64,000 nucleotides of DNA from Gp1-AA133 sp963850425 (GTDB lineage Bacteria > Acidobacteriota > Terriglobia > Terriglobales > Acidobacteriaceae), in assembly GCA_963850425.1 (NCBI GenBank), contig CAWKLF010000007.1:558001-622000 (forward strand). The letters are read 5' to 3'. The translations under genes were made by a program, and so were the position numbers. Positions 44,258 through 54,386 of this stretch are shown here, piece by piece (the first letter of the stretch is position 1; each line of letters begins with the position of its first letter). The notes under the pieces were generated by a model that made no database searches, was not told where the DNA came from, and saw only the letters and a program-made list of their open reading frames with translations.

Positions 44258-44626
44258 ATGAGCCCGTCTTCCCTTGAAAAATCGCTCCACGCCAAGCAGA
44301 AAAGCTGGAGGCGGCGCCATGAAAGATACCGCACGGATTTTCCCCTCAAAGCCAAAGTCCTGCGCGAGACGGGCTACGAGGAGTTGCAGGGCCGGTGTGG
44401 TGACATTGGGCACGGCGGCATAGGCGCGGTATTCACCGCCGAATGCTTGAAGGGTGAAGTCGTCTCGCTGGAGTTCAGCCTGCCCGACAGCCCGACACCG
44501 CTTGAGGTCCGCTCGATCGTGCGCTACCGGAAAGGCTTTCTGCACGGGCTGGAGTTTCTGGGCCTGACCGACGAACAACGGGTCGCCATCGAGACCTTCT
44601 GCAGTACTCTGACGCCTTCGGATTGA
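44258..44626 (+). CDS. PilZ-domain protein (122 aa)
   Basis: Start ATG at 44258 (MSPSSLEKSLHAK); the frame is open further upstream but that part has no PilZ similarity. The c-di-GMP-binding RxxxR region is RRRHERYR (residues 18-25) and the second motif is GDIGHGGIGAVF (about 48-59). A beta strand block RSIVRYRKGFLHGLEFLGL ends the domain. A single-domain c-di-GMP receptor by family. No clear Shine-Dalgarno. A second PilZ gene follows 137 bases later. Confidence 0.82.
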   Translation: MSPSSLEKSLHAKQKSWRRRHERYRTDFPLKAKVLRETGYEELQGRCGDIGHGGIGAVFTAECLKGEVVSLEFSLPDSPTPLEVRSIVRYRKGFLHGLEFLGLTDEQRVAIETFCSTLTPSD

Positions 44627-44654
44627 AACGCCACTACGGTCGCTGGGTACTACC

Positions 44655-44676
44655 AGGTTACTTACGGTCGTAACCT
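44655..44676. promoter_or_regulatory. Inverted repeat between the two PilZ genes
   Basis: AGGTTAC-TTACGGTC-GTAACCT, 7-bp perfect arms. It may be an operator or a weak hairpin terminator of the first PilZ gene; CATCTTGTTT follows after a few bases. Confidence 0.5.
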
Positions 44677-44763
44677 CCGTCATCTTGTTTCATATTCGAT
44701 CCTGCCTCAACCTATACGCTGACCCATAGTCGAAATGGGATCACCGGACGTGCGCGAATTTCT

Positions 44764-45414
44764 ATGAACGATGCGAATACCAAGACTGCCCCGGGCACCG
44801 ATTGGACCCGGCTGCTGACGGATCCCGATCTGGTCGGCCATCTCGGCCAGCTCCTGCAAACGTATCGCGAAGCACCGGCAGACAAGCGCGAAGAGGCTTT
44901 GCTCGCCGCGATGCGAGAAATCAAGAGCCAACCCGCACCAACCGTAACTGCAGCTGAGCCCGCGCCCGTTCAAGCTCCGACTCCGGTTACGGCGGCCCAC
45001 ACGCCGCCGTTTGAAGCCGACACATTTACTCCATCCTGGGTCGACGACCGACGGCGCTTCCCGCGTATCAAGTGTTTCGTGGCCGTGGAACTGAAAGTGG
45101 AAGGATCGGAAACTCCGATCTGGGGTAATCTTTCCAACACCAGCATGGGTGGTTGCTACGTTGAAACCGTCACTCCTGTAAAGAGTGGAGCTGACGTTCA
45201 GATCGGCCTCTGGGTCGCGAACGGAAAAGTTTGGGTCAAGGGCTTTGTGCTGAACGGAATCGTAATCAAGAGCAATCCGTGTTTCGGCGTGCGCGTTAAG
45301 TTCGAGCTGGAACCATCGGTTCGCGAGAGCATGAAACAATTCCTTAAGGTCGTTGAGAGCAGCACCAAGGCCGAACGTAACGAACATAGCTATCTGCAGA
45401 GGCTCGAGAAATAG
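44764..45414 (+). CDS. PilZ protein with an N-terminal 'KREEA' mini-domain
   Basis: 216 residues. Residues about 15-58 form a helical mini-domain (LLTDPDLVGHLGQLLQTY, then ADKREEALLAAMREIKSQPA) that reappears at the N-terminus of the zinc-ribbon/Sel1 protein encoded at 58776. Residues about 60-90 are a Pro/Ala/Thr linker. Residues about 95-200 are a PilZ domain: RRRFPRIK and NLSNTSMGGCYVET, the c-di-GMP contact motifs, with VNG..GFVLNGIVI strands following. Probably a cytoplasmic c-di-GMP effector; the mini-domain may be the docking part (inference). Confidence 0.85.
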   Translation: MNDANTKTAPGTDWTRLLTDPDLVGHLGQLLQTYREAPADKREEALLAAMREIKSQPAPTVTAAEPAPVQAPTPVTAAHTPPFEADTFTPSWVDDRRRFPRIKCFVAVELKVEGSETPIWGNLSNTSMGGCYVETVTPVKSGADVQIGLWVANGKVWVKGFVLNGIVIKSNPCFGVRVKFELEPSVRESMKQFLKVVESSTKAERNEHSYLQRLEK

Positions 45415-45587
45415 TCCTTCCAGTACCTGCAAGTTTGCAGACTTCCTACGAATTCCTCCATTTCTGTCCCCGGGAATCGCCCGACGCACAGTTCCTCGAG
45501 AAATTGATACACTCGTAGCCACATTTGGGTTGAAACCTCCGTCTGTTATTGGCAATCCAATGAGTTGAAGCTAATTTTCTGCAGTTT

Positions 45588-45603
45588 GCGACAATTGTGT
45601 CGC
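45588..45603. promoter_or_regulatory. Inverted repeat just upstream of tkt
   Basis: GCGACA-ATTG-TGTCGC, 6-bp perfect arms, ends six bases before GGGAGGAG, the tkt ribosome-binding site. As RNA it could form a small hairpin near the site; as DNA it could be an operator for the sugar operon. Confidence 0.4.
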
Positions 45604-45622
45604 CTTCCGGGAGGAGCGTTCC

Positions 45623-47707
45623 ATGGCGGTGAGTGAGCAAACGGTTGTGACCGGGGCCCAGCTGGATATGCTGAGCATCAACACCATCCGCACGCTAGCC
45701 ATCGACGCCGTGCAGCAGGCAAATTCCGGACATCCCGGCGCACCCATGGGTCTGGCGCCCGTGGCCTACGCGCTGTGGCAAAACGTGCTGCGCTACGATC
45801 CTGAGGGACCAATCTGGCCCAACCGCGATCGCTTCGTGCTTTCCGCCGGACATGCTTCCATGCTGCTCTATGCACTGCTATACCTGGCAGGCGTACGGCA
45901 GGTGAAGAACGACACGGAGGTCACCAGCGATCTCGCTGTCTCGCTGGAAGAAATCAAGCGTTTTCGTCAGCTTGACAGCCGCACACCCGGCCATCCCGAG
46001 TCGCACCTCACCACTGGCGTTGAAACCACCACCGGCCCCCTTGGGCAGGGTTGCGGAAACAGCGTAGGCATGGCAATCGCTGAACGATGGTTGGCCGCCA
46101 CTTTCAATCGTCCTAATTTCGAAATTTTCAATTACAACATCTACACGATTTGTGGCGATGGCGATTTGATGGAAGGCGTCTCCGCCGAGGCGGCCTCGCT
46201 TGCCGGGCATCTTAAGTTCAGTAATTTGTGTTGGATATATGACAATAACAAAGTAACGCTCGATGGCCCCGCCGACTGGTCATTCAGCGAAGATGTGATG
46301 ACCCGCTTTGTCGGCTATGGCTGGAACGTGACTCGCGTCAGCGACGCAAACAATCTCGATATGCTCAACCGAGCCTATCAGACTTTCCTCGATACCAAGG
46401 ACAGGCCGACGCTGATCGTCGTGGACAGTCACATTGGTTATGGATCCCCGCACAAGCACGACAGCAGCGAAGCCCATGGCGAACCCCTCGGCGAAGAAGA
46501 GGTCCGGCTGACGAAGCGCAACTACGGATGGCCAGAAGACGCCAAGTTCCTGGTGCCGGAAGGCGTGAAGGAGCATTTCCGCGATGGCATCGGCAAGCGC
46601 GGACGCGACCTCCACTCCCAGTGGAAGAAAATGTACGCGGACTACGCGAAGCAATACCCGCAACAGGATGAGCAGTTGCGACTTATGCAACGCCGCGAAT
46701 TGCCGAACGGATGGGACAAAAACCTTCCTTCATTCCCTGCCGACCCCAAAGGCATCGGCACCCGCGAAAGCGGAGGCAAGGCGCTGAACGCTCTCGCTCA
46801 GAACATTCCGTGGCTGGTTGGCGGGTCCGCTGACCTGGGCAATTCCAACAAGACGGCGCTGAAATTCGAAGGCGCGGGCAACTTCGCGCCAGGGTCCTAT
46901 GGCGGACGCAACATCCATTTCGGGGTGCGCGAGCACGCGATGGGCGCCGCCCTCAATGGCATGTCAGTCTCGAAGCTCCGTCCCTTTGACGGAACGTTCT
47001 TCAACTTCAGCGACTACCTGCGTCCGACCATTCGCCTCGCCGCCCTGATGGAGACTCCCGTGATTCATGTCTTCACCCATGACTCCATCGGTCTGGGAGA
47101 AGACGGCCCCACCCATCAACCGATCGAGCAGTTGCCGGCGCTGAGAGCCGTGCCGAATACGATCGTTCTGCGCCCCGGCGACGCGAACGAAGTGGTAGAG
47201 GCGTGGAAAATAGCTGTGCAAACCTCGCATGGGCCCGTGTTGCTCGTCTTATCGCGACAAGCGGTGCCAACTCTTGACCGCACGAAGTATGCCTCTGCCA
47301 CCGGCGTCGCCAAGGGCGCCTACGTTTTGGCGGACGCCCCGGGCGGCAAGCCCGATGTCATCCTGATCGGCACCGGCAGCGAATTGTCTCTGTGTGTGGA
47401 CGCTGCCGAAAAACTGAAAGCCGAGGGGGTCCAGGCCCGCGTCGTCAGCATGCCGTCATGGGAGCTCTTCGAGAAGCAGGATCAAAGTTATAAAGACAGC
47501 GTGCTGCCGCCCAGCGTGAGCGCACGCGTCTCGGTAGAAATGTCGACTCCCCAGGGATGGGAACGTTATGTGGGATTCAAAGGGCAGATGATCGGCATGC
47601 ATAGCTTCGGCGCCTCGGCGCCCTGGAAGGATCTGCAAAAGCATTTTGGATTTACAACGGACGCTGTAATCGCTGCGGCTCGAAAGACCATCGCAGCGTC
47701 AAAATAG
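45623..47707 (+). CDS. tkt: Transketolase
   Basis: 694 residues. GGAGGAG upstream of the ATG. Thiamine diphosphate site: GDGDLMEGVSAEAASLAGHL ... NNKVT; early block ANSGHPGAPMGLAPVAYALW; pyrimidine domain with EHAMGAALNGM and THDSIGLGEDGPTHQPIEQL. Interconverts pentose and hexose phosphates in the cytoplasm. First gene of a rightward sugar cluster that covers the whole oxidative and non-oxidative pentose phosphate pathway. Confidence 0.97.
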   Translation: MAVSEQTVVTGAQLDMLSINTIRTLAIDAVQQANSGHPGAPMGLAPVAYALWQNVLRYDPEGPIWPNRDRFVLSAGHASMLLYALLYLAGVRQVKNDTEVTSDLAVSLEEIKRFRQLDSRTPGHPESHLTTGVETTTGPLGQGCGNSVGMAIAERWLAATFNRPNFEIFNYNIYTICGDGDLMEGVSAEAASLAGHLKFSNLCWIYDNNKVTLDGPADWSFSEDVMTRFVGYGWNVTRVSDANNLDMLNRAYQTFLDTKDRPTLIVVDSHIGYGSPHKHDSSEAHGEPLGEEEVRLTKRNYGWPEDAKFLVPEGVKEHFRDGIGKRGRDLHSQWKKMYADYAKQYPQQDEQLRLMQRRELPNGWDKNLPSFPADPKGIGTRESGGKALNALAQNIPWLVGGSADLGNSNKTALKFEGAGNFAPGSYGGRNIHFGVREHAMGAALNGMSVSKLRPFDGTFFNFSDYLRPTIRLAALMETPVIHVFTHDSIGLGEDGPTHQPIEQLPALRAVPNTIVLRPGDANEVVEAWKIAVQTSHGPVLLVLSRQAVPTLDRTKYASATGVAKGAYVLADAPGGKPDVILIGTGSELSLCVDAAEKLKAEGVQARVVSMPSWELFEKQDQSYKDSVLPPSVSARVSVEMSTPQGWERYVGFKGQMIGMHSFGASAPWKDLQKHFGFTTDAVIAAARKTIAASK

Positions 47708-47840
47708 TATTTCGGAACGGGCGACAGACACCGAGAACGAATCATTCTCACCAGTTCGCCCATGTATTCGTCCTCAGGATTGCCATCGGCCCGCTGCTCC
47801 GCGCTTCGCGTCCAGCAAAGTTTTTCCATGGAGGATCGTT

Positions 47841-50732
47841 ATGAATCCCGTCGAAACAGTCGAAACCGGCAAAGCTGTTAATCCCCTCAAAGAGCTCCTG
47901 AAGTATGGCCAGTCGGTATGGCTGGACTACATCCGGCGCAACTTGATCACGACCGGTGAGTTAAAACGACTGATTGACGAAGACGGGTTGCGCGGCATGA
48001 CGTCGAATCCGTCAATCTTTGAGAAGGCAATCGCGGGCAGCACCGACTACACCGACTTCCTGAATTCCCTGAAAGGCAAGATTGATCTTGACGCTAAGGC
48101 GCGTTACGAACTTCTTGCCATTCGCGACATCCAGGATGCGACCGACTTGATGCGTCCGGTATACGACAGCGCAAAATGCAAGGACGGGTTCGTCAGCCTC
48201 GAAGTTTCTCCCTATCTTGCCAATGACACTCAGGGAACGATTGCCGAGGCGCGCCGGTTATGGAAAGCGGTCGGCCGCGACAACGTGATGATCAAGGTCC
48301 CAGGCACGCCGGAAGGCCTGCCGGCGATCCAACAACTGGTCAGCGAAGGCATGAACATTAACGTGACCCTCCTGTTCGCCCAGGAAGTCTACGAACAGGT
48401 AGCCGAAGCCTATATCGCGGGCCTCGAAAAATATGCCGCGGGCGGCGGTGATCTGAGCCGCGTCGCGAGTGTGGCCAGCTTCTTCATCAGCCGCATCGAC
48501 ACACTGATCGATTCGATGATCAACGAAAAGCTGAAGTCCACCAATGAACCCGCGCAGCAAGCATTGTTGAAGAGCATCCTCGGGAAAGTGGCAATTGCCA
48601 ATGGAAAGCTGACTTACCAGAAGTATCTACAAATCTTCAGCGGGCCGCGCTGGGAAACGTTGGCGAAGAAGGGCGCGCAAACCCAGAGAGTTCTATGGGC
48701 GAGCACCAGCACTAAGAATCCAAATTACCGCGATGTTCTCTACGTGGAAGAATTGATCGGCAAAGACACCGTCAACACAATTCCGCCCGCGACCTTCGAT
48801 GCATTTCGCGATCACGGCAAGCTTCGCGAGAGTCTTACCGAGAACATTGAAGCATCCCACGAAACCATGGAGGCGCTGCCGAAGGTCGGCATCTCTATGA
48901 AGGAAGTCACCGACAAGCTGACCAAAGATGGCGTGAAGCTGTTTGCGGACGCGTTTGACCAGTTGCTGGCGGCGGTCGAGAAATCGAGCAGCAATCCCGT
49001 CGCGCCGCAGGTCAGTCGCCAGACCTACACTCTTCCTCCTCCTTTGGTGGCATCAGTGAAAACCGCCACGGACGACTGGCGTGCCCACGGCAAGGTCCGG
49101 CGCCTCTGGCAGCGCGATGCGACTTTATGGACCGAGACCGATGAAGCCGACTGGCTGGGCTGGCTCGGCATCACCGAAAATCAACTGGCCCAGCACGAGA
49201 ACCTGCGCAAGGTCGCCGAAGACGCGAAGAATGGCGGCTTCTCCGATGTGCTGTTGCTTGGTATGGGCGGCTCCAGTCTCTGTCCGGAAGTCCTTCGCAT
49301 GACCTACGGCAAGTTTACCGGCTACCCGGAGCTTCACGTGCTTGATTCCACCGATCCGGCACAGGTCAAATCGTTCGACGACAAGATTGACCCCGCCAAG
49401 ACGCTTTTCATCGTCTCCAGCAAATCAGGCAGCACGCTGGAGCCCAACATTTTTAAACAGTATTTCTTCGAGCGCGTGAAGCAGACCATTGGCGCGGAGC
49501 AGGCCGGCAGCCGTTTCATTGCCATCACCGATCCCGGCTCCAAAATGCAGAAGGTGGCCGAGGCCGACAAGTTCCGGCACATCTTCCACGGACTGCCCAG
49601 TATCGGAGGCCGTTACTCCGCGCTCTCAAACTTCGGCATGGTCCCCGGCGCCGTGATGGGCATGAACACCAAGAAATTTCTCGAGCGCACGGAAGAGATG
49701 GTGCAAGCCTGCGCGTCGTGTGTGCCGGTTGAAGCCAATCCTGGGGTGATCCTGGGATTGATCCTCGGCTCGGCCGCGAAGGCTGGCCGCGACAAGCTCA
49801 CGATCATTACCTCTCCCGGTATCTACGATCTGGGCGCGTGGCTTGAACAGCTGATCGCCGAATCCACCGGCAAGCAAGGCAAAGGAATCATCCCGGTAGA
49901 TCGCGAAACCATTGGCGCTCCGGACCTGTATGGCAACGATCGCGTGTTCGCCTACCTGCGGCTGGAATCCGAGCCCGAGGCTCAGCAGGATGCCAAGGTT
50001 GCAGCTCTTGAGAAGGCTGGACATCCCGTCATCCGTATTTCGCTCACCGATACGTACGATCTCGGCCAGGAATTCTTCCGTTGGGAGATTGCCACGGCGG
50101 TGGCGGGTTCGATCATCGGCATCGATCCTTTCAACCAGCCCGACGTCGAAGCCAGCAAGATTGTGACGCGTAACCTGACCACTGAATACGAGAAGAATGG
50201 TTCCCTGCCCAATGAGAAACCGATCCTTGACGACAAGGGCGTGAAACTCTTCACCGACGACAAGAACGCTGCCGAACTCGCAAAAGCTGCCGGGTTTGAG
50301 AAATCACTGACCGCTTACCTGAAAGCACATTTCGGACGAATCAAGGCTGGCGATTATTTCGCGCTGCTCGCCTACATCGAGATGAACGACGAACACGAAA
50401 AGCAACTGCAGGGGATCCGCCACTGGGTACGCGACAAAAAACACGTTGCCACCTGCCTCGGCTTCGGTCCGCGTTTCCTGCATTCCACCGGGCAAGCCTA
50501 CAAAGGCGGGCCAAACTCTGGCGTCTTCCTGCAACTTACTTGTGACGACGCGAAGGATATTCCGGTGCCCGGGCGGAAGTACACGTTCGGAATCGTGAAA
50601 GCGGCGCAGGCGCGGGGCGACTTCCAGGTTCTCGCAGAACGCGGCAGGCGCGCGCTGCGTGTGCATCTCGGAGCCGATCTCGCTGCCGGCCTCCACACGC
50701 TTCAGGCCGCCATTAAGGAAGCACTGGGCTAA
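47841..50732 (+). CDS. tal-pgi: Bifunctional transaldolase/glucose-6-phosphate isomerase
   Basis: 963 residues in two domains. Residues about 1-380 are a transaldolase: SVWLDYIRRNLITTGELKRL, GMTSNPSIFEKAI, the Schiff-base Lys in NVMIKVPGTPEGLPAIQ, and SFFISRIDTLID. Residues about 395-960 are phosphoglucose isomerase: LLGMGGSSLCPEVLRM, FIVSSKSGSTLEPN, and FLHSTGQAYKGGPNSGVFLQ. The fusion joins non-oxidative pentose phosphate flux and glucose/fructose phosphate exchange in one polypeptide, a form known in several phyla including Acidobacteriota. GGAGG is upstream of the start. Confidence 0.96.
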   Translation: MNPVETVETGKAVNPLKELLKYGQSVWLDYIRRNLITTGELKRLIDEDGLRGMTSNPSIFEKAIAGSTDYTDFLNSLKGKIDLDAKARYELLAIRDIQDATDLMRPVYDSAKCKDGFVSLEVSPYLANDTQGTIAEARRLWKAVGRDNVMIKVPGTPEGLPAIQQLVSEGMNINVTLLFAQEVYEQVAEAYIAGLEKYAAGGGDLSRVASVASFFISRIDTLIDSMINEKLKSTNEPAQQALLKSILGKVAIANGKLTYQKYLQIFSGPRWETLAKKGAQTQRVLWASTSTKNPNYRDVLYVEELIGKDTVNTIPPATFDAFRDHGKLRESLTENIEASHETMEALPKVGISMKEVTDKLTKDGVKLFADAFDQLLAAVEKSSSNPVAPQVSRQTYTLPPPLVASVKTATDDWRAHGKVRRLWQRDATLWTETDEADWLGWLGITENQLAQHENLRKVAEDAKNGGFSDVLLLGMGGSSLCPEVLRMTYGKFTGYPELHVLDSTDPAQVKSFDDKIDPAKTLFIVSSKSGSTLEPNIFKQYFFERVKQTIGAEQAGSRFIAITDPGSKMQKVAEADKFRHIFHGLPSIGGRYSALSNFGMVPGAVMGMNTKKFLERTEEMVQACASCVPVEANPGVILGLILGSAAKAGRDKLTIITSPGIYDLGAWLEQLIAESTGKQGKGIIPVDRETIGAPDLYGNDRVFAYLRLESEPEAQQDAKVAALEKAGHPVIRISLTDTYDLGQEFFRWEIATAVAGSIIGIDPFNQPDVEASKIVTRNLTTEYEKNGSLPNEKPILDDKGVKLFTDDKNAAELAKAAGFEKSLTAYLKAHFGRIKAGDYFALLAYIEMNDEHEKQLQGIRHWVRDKKHVATCLGFGPRFLHSTGQAYKGGPNSGVFLQLTCDDAKDIPVPGRKYTFGIVKAAQARGDFQVLAERGRRALRVHLGADLAAGLHTLQAAIKEALG

Positions 50733-50816
50733 ATTTCACGCGCGGTACCTCCCCGCCCGCACCGTATGCGTCACGAGCGCTGCGGGCGCGGGCACTTCTT
50801 TCTTAGGAGAACTTGC

Positions 50817-51809
50817 ATGCAGCTGGGAATGGTTGGGTTGGGCAAAATGGGCGCAAACATGACGCGCCGCCTCATGCGTGGTGGCCACCAGGTCGTCGTC
50901 TCAGATCTGAGCGCCGAAGCGGTGAAGGGTCTCGCCGGAGAAGGCGCCTTGGCCTCCGCTTCGCTTCAGGATCTGGTCAGCAAGCTCAAGTCTCCACGGT
51001 CCGTGTGGATCATGGTTCCCGCGGGAGGCCCGACCGAACAAACCGTCCAGAACCTTGCTCAGTACCTGCAAGCGGGAGACACCATCATCGATGGCGGGAA
51101 CTCGTATTTCAAAGACGACGTCCGCCGCGCCAGCAGCCTTAAAGAAAAAGGCCTCCACTACGTCGACGTCGGCACCAGCGGCGGCGTCTGGGGCATTGAT
51201 CGCGGCTATTGCATGATGATCGGCGGTCCGAAAGAAGCCGTTCAGCAACTGGATCCGATATTCAAGACGCTGGCTCCCGGAATCGGCGACATTCCGCGCA
51301 CGCCCGGATTCGAGAAGATTGGCGGCACCGCCGAGCAGGGCTACATCCACTGCGGGCCCTCCGGCTCCGGTCATTTCGTGAAGATGGTCCACAACGGAAT
51401 CGAATACGGCATCATGCAGGCCTATGCGGAAGGCTTCGACATTTTCAAGAATGCCAACAGCAAGGAATTGCCCGAAGAGTTGCGCTTCGATCTCAAGTTG
51501 CCCGACATCGCCGAAGTGTGGCGGCGCGGCAGCGTGGTGAGTTCCTGGCTGCTTGACCTGACCGCCATGGCGCTCACTGAAAATCCGACCTTGGCCGAGT
51601 ACAGCGGCTTTGTGCAGGATTCGGGTGAGGGACGCTGGACCATTCAGGCGGCCATCGACGAAGCTGTGCCCGTCGACGTGCTATCGGCTGCGCTTTTCGT
51701 GCGGTTCCGCTCCCGCCAGGAACATACCTTCGCGGAAAAGATGCTCTCTGCAATGCGCCAGAAATTTGGCGGACACGTGGAACCGAAGGCGGCCAAGAAA
51801 CCAGCCTAA
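50817..51809 (+). CDS. gnd: 6-phosphogluconate dehydrogenase (decarboxylating), short form
   Basis: 330 residues from the ATG at 50817 with TAGGAGA upstream; the earlier in-frame start at 50766 adds an unrelated 17 residues. Rossmann motif QLGMVGLGKMGANMTRRLM, substrate block VDVGTSGGVWGIDRGYCMMIGG, and the catalytic Lys in HFVKMVHNGIEYGIMQAY. It belongs to the short, often NAD-using GndA group rather than the about 470-residue form. Produces ribulose-5-phosphate and CO2. Confidence 0.94.
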   Translation: MQLGMVGLGKMGANMTRRLMRGGHQVVVSDLSAEAVKGLAGEGALASASLQDLVSKLKSPRSVWIMVPAGGPTEQTVQNLAQYLQAGDTIIDGGNSYFKDDVRRASSLKEKGLHYVDVGTSGGVWGIDRGYCMMIGGPKEAVQQLDPIFKTLAPGIGDIPRTPGFEKIGGTAEQGYIHCGPSGSGHFVKMVHNGIEYGIMQAYAEGFDIFKNANSKELPEELRFDLKLPDIAEVWRRGSVVSSWLLDLTAMALTENPTLAEYSGFVQDSGEGRWTIQAAIDEAVPVDVLSAALFVRFRSRQEHTFAEKMLSAMRQKFGGHVEPKAAKKPA

Positions 51810-51851
51810 CCCGCCAAGCCTGAAGATCGGCTCTCTAAGAACGAAGGAATT

Positions 51852-53393
51852 ATGGCCCAGATCGAGACCGTGCCCCTTACGAGCGGGCAACCTGTAGGAA
51901 AAATTGCCGACCCCTGCGTGATGGTGATTTTCGGTGCGTCGGGCGACCTGACCCGGCGCAAACTGATCCCAGCCCTTTACAACCTGGCCAAGGCGCAACT
52001 GTTGTCGCGCGAATTCGCCGTGGTCGGCATCTCGCGCAGCCCCATGTCTTCGGAGGACTATCGAAAGAGAGTCTCCGAGGACATGAAGAAGTTCGCCACC
52101 GCAGATGTCGATCCCGATCTATGGGAGTGGTTCGAACGTCGGATTTTCTACATGTCCGGCAACTTTGATGAGAAAGAAACCTACGGACGCATCAAAGAAC
52201 AACTCACAAAGATCGACCAAGATCTCTCCACTCAGGGGAACTACTTTTACTACCTCGCCACCACACCGGATGCTTTCGGACCAATCGTGGAGAGCCTCGC
52301 CGAAGCCGGACTCATGCATCAGGAAGGTGGTCACTGGCGCCGCGTCATTATCGAGAAGCCATTCGGCCATGATGTCGAAAGTGCCCGCGCGCTGAACCAG
52401 CAACTTCTCAAGGTCGCCGACGAAAAGCAGATTTATCGTATCGATCACTACCTCGGAAAGGAAACCGTCCAGAACATCCTGGCGTTTCGTTTCGCGAATG
52501 GCATCTTCGAGCCCATCTGGAACCGCCGCTACATCGACCACATCCAGATATCCGTTGCCGAGACGGTCGGCGTGGAAAAGCGCGGCGGCTATTACGACAC
52601 CGCCGGCGCCCTGCGCGATATGGTTCCCAACCACATCATGCAGCTCATCACCCTCACCGCGATGGAACCGCCGGTTTCCTTTCGTGCGGATGCCGTGCGC
52701 GACGAGCAATCGAAGATCCTGCACGCCATTCAGCCGCTCAGCGCCGAGGACGTCCTGACCCGAACCGTACGCGGACAGTACGGGGAAGGCGTCTCCGACG
52801 GACAGCGTGTTCCCGCGTATCGGGCCGAGTCCGGAGTGCCGCCAGATTCGAAGACCGAAACCTTCGTCGCTATGAAGCTGGCGATCGACAACTGGCGCTG
52901 GGCGGATGTTCCCTTCTACCTCCGCACCGGAAAGCACATGCCGATGCGCAACACGCACATCGTGATTCAGTTCCGCCGCGCGCCCTTCGTCCTGTTTCGC
53001 GATACGCCGGTGGAAAACCTGATGCCGAATCAACTGGTGTTGCACATTCAACCGGAAGAAGGCATTTCACTGCGCTTCGCCGCCAAGTCGCCGGGCGCGC
53101 AAATGCGCCTGGGCACGGTCGATATGAATTTCGAATATGCAGACTACTTCGGGGTGCAGTCGAGTACCGGATACGAACGCTTGTTGCACGATTGCATGAT
53201 CGGGGATCAGACCCTGTTCCAGCGCGCCGATATGGTTGAAGCCGGATGGTGCGTGGTCAGCCCGGTGCTCGATGTATGGCGCGCCCTGCCACCTCGGAAC
53301 TTTCCAAACTACCCGGCAGGAACCTGGGGCCCGAAGGATGCCGACGAGCTGCTCGAACGAGATGGCCGTCGCTGGAGAAATTTCGAAAAATGA
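51852..53393 (+). CDS. zwf: Glucose-6-phosphate 1-dehydrogenase
   Basis: 513 residues. Cofactor motif VIFGASGDLTRRKLIPALYNL, substrate/catalytic block YRIDHYLGKETVQNI, RVIIEKPFGHD, and late blocks RTGKHMPMRNTHIVIQF and EYADYFG. Oxidises glucose-6-phosphate to 6-phosphogluconolactone. Overlaps glk as ATGA, so the two are translationally coupled. Confidence 0.97.
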   Translation: MAQIETVPLTSGQPVGKIADPCVMVIFGASGDLTRRKLIPALYNLAKAQLLSREFAVVGISRSPMSSEDYRKRVSEDMKKFATADVDPDLWEWFERRIFYMSGNFDEKETYGRIKEQLTKIDQDLSTQGNYFYYLATTPDAFGPIVESLAEAGLMHQEGGHWRRVIIEKPFGHDVESARALNQQLLKVADEKQIYRIDHYLGKETVQNILAFRFANGIFEPIWNRRYIDHIQISVAETVGVEKRGGYYDTAGALRDMVPNHIMQLITLTAMEPPVSFRADAVRDEQSKILHAIQPLSAEDVLTRTVRGQYGEGVSDGQRVPAYRAESGVPPDSKTETFVAMKLAIDNWRWADVPFYLRTGKHMPMRNTHIVIQFRRAPFVLFRDTPVENLMPNQLVLHIQPEEGISLRFAAKSPGAQMRLGTVDMNFEYADYFGVQSSTGYERLLHDCMIGDQTLFQRADMVEAGWCVVSPVLDVWRALPPRNFPNYPAGTWGPKDADELLERDGRRWRNFEK

Positions 53394-54379
53394 TTCTGGC
53401 CGGGGATATCGGCGGCACCAATGCCCGCCTCGCATATTTTCAATCGCAAAACGGACATCTTTCGCTCGCGGCGGAAGGAGTGTTTCCCAGCCGAGAACAT
53501 CGCGGGCTCGACGAGATTGTCGCCAAGTTCGTCGGCTCGCAGAGTGGGCATCCCGACGTCGCTTGCTTCGGAGTTGCCGGGCCGGTGCGCAACGGCAAGG
53601 TTGAGACTTCGAATTTGCCGTGGACGGTCGAGGCCTCGCGGCTCGCCAGTGAACTCAAGCTGCCCTCGGTCATGCTGATCAACGATCTCGAAGCCAACGC
53701 TTGGGGAATTCCGAGTTTGGCCGAAAGCGATCTGGTGTCTCTCAACCGCGTGAAGGGAACGCCAGTGGGAAACCAAGGCGTCATCTCCGCGGGCACCGGG
53801 CTTGGAGAAGCTGGTCTGTACTGGGACGGAAAAGGCTACGACGTTTTCGCCTGCGAAGGCGGGCACTGTGATTTCGCGCCGCGCATCGAGCTGGAAATTG
53901 AACTATTGCGTTATCTGGCGGCCCGCTTCGGACACGTCAGTTACGAACGCATCGTATCGGGTCCGGGCCTGGTAAATGTCTACCGTTTCCTGCGCGACAC
54001 AGGACGCGGCGAAGAACCCTCCTGGCTGACCGAAGAACTGGCCCACAACGATCCTGCTGCGGTGATCTCGCGCAACGCACTGGGAGGAAAAAGCGTCCTT
54101 GCCGAGCATGCCTTGGATCTATGGATTTCGATTTACGGAGCCGAGGCCGGCAACCTCGCCCTGAAGCTGATGGCCACCGGAGGCATCTACCTGGGCGGAG
54201 GCATTGCGCCCCGGATCATCGCAAAACTTTCCGGGACGCTCTTCATGCAAGCCTTCGTTTCCAAGGGCCGTATGCAGCCGCTGCTGGAATCGATCCCGGT
54301 GCGCGTGATCACCAATGACAAGATTGCCCTGTATGGAGCCGCACGCTATGCGGTCGCCAAAGGGGTCCAGCAGCATTGA
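53390..54379 (+). CDS. glk: Glucokinase
   Basis: 329 residues from the ATG that overlaps the zwf stop. Glk-type (not ROK) glucokinase: ATP motif MILAGDIGGTNARLAYF, SNLPWTVEASRLA, LINDLEANAWGI with the catalytic Asp, SAGTGLGEAGL, and EGGHCDFAPR. A late block GGIYLGGGIAPRI follows. Supplies glucose-6-phosphate to the neighbouring Zwf and Pgi activities. Confidence 0.95.
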   Translation: MILAGDIGGTNARLAYFQSQNGHLSLAAEGVFPSREHRGLDEIVAKFVGSQSGHPDVACFGVAGPVRNGKVETSNLPWTVEASRLASELKLPSVMLINDLEANAWGIPSLAESDLVSLNRVKGTPVGNQGVISAGTGLGEAGLYWDGKGYDVFACEGGHCDFAPRIELEIELLRYLAARFGHVSYERIVSGPGLVNVYRFLRDTGRGEEPSWLTEELAHNDPAAVISRNALGGKSVLAEHALDLWISIYGAEAGNLALKLMATGGIYLGGGIAPRIIAKLSGTLFMQAFVSKGRMQPLLESIPVRVITNDKIALYGAARYAVAKGVQQH

Positions 54380-54386
54380 GGCCAGC

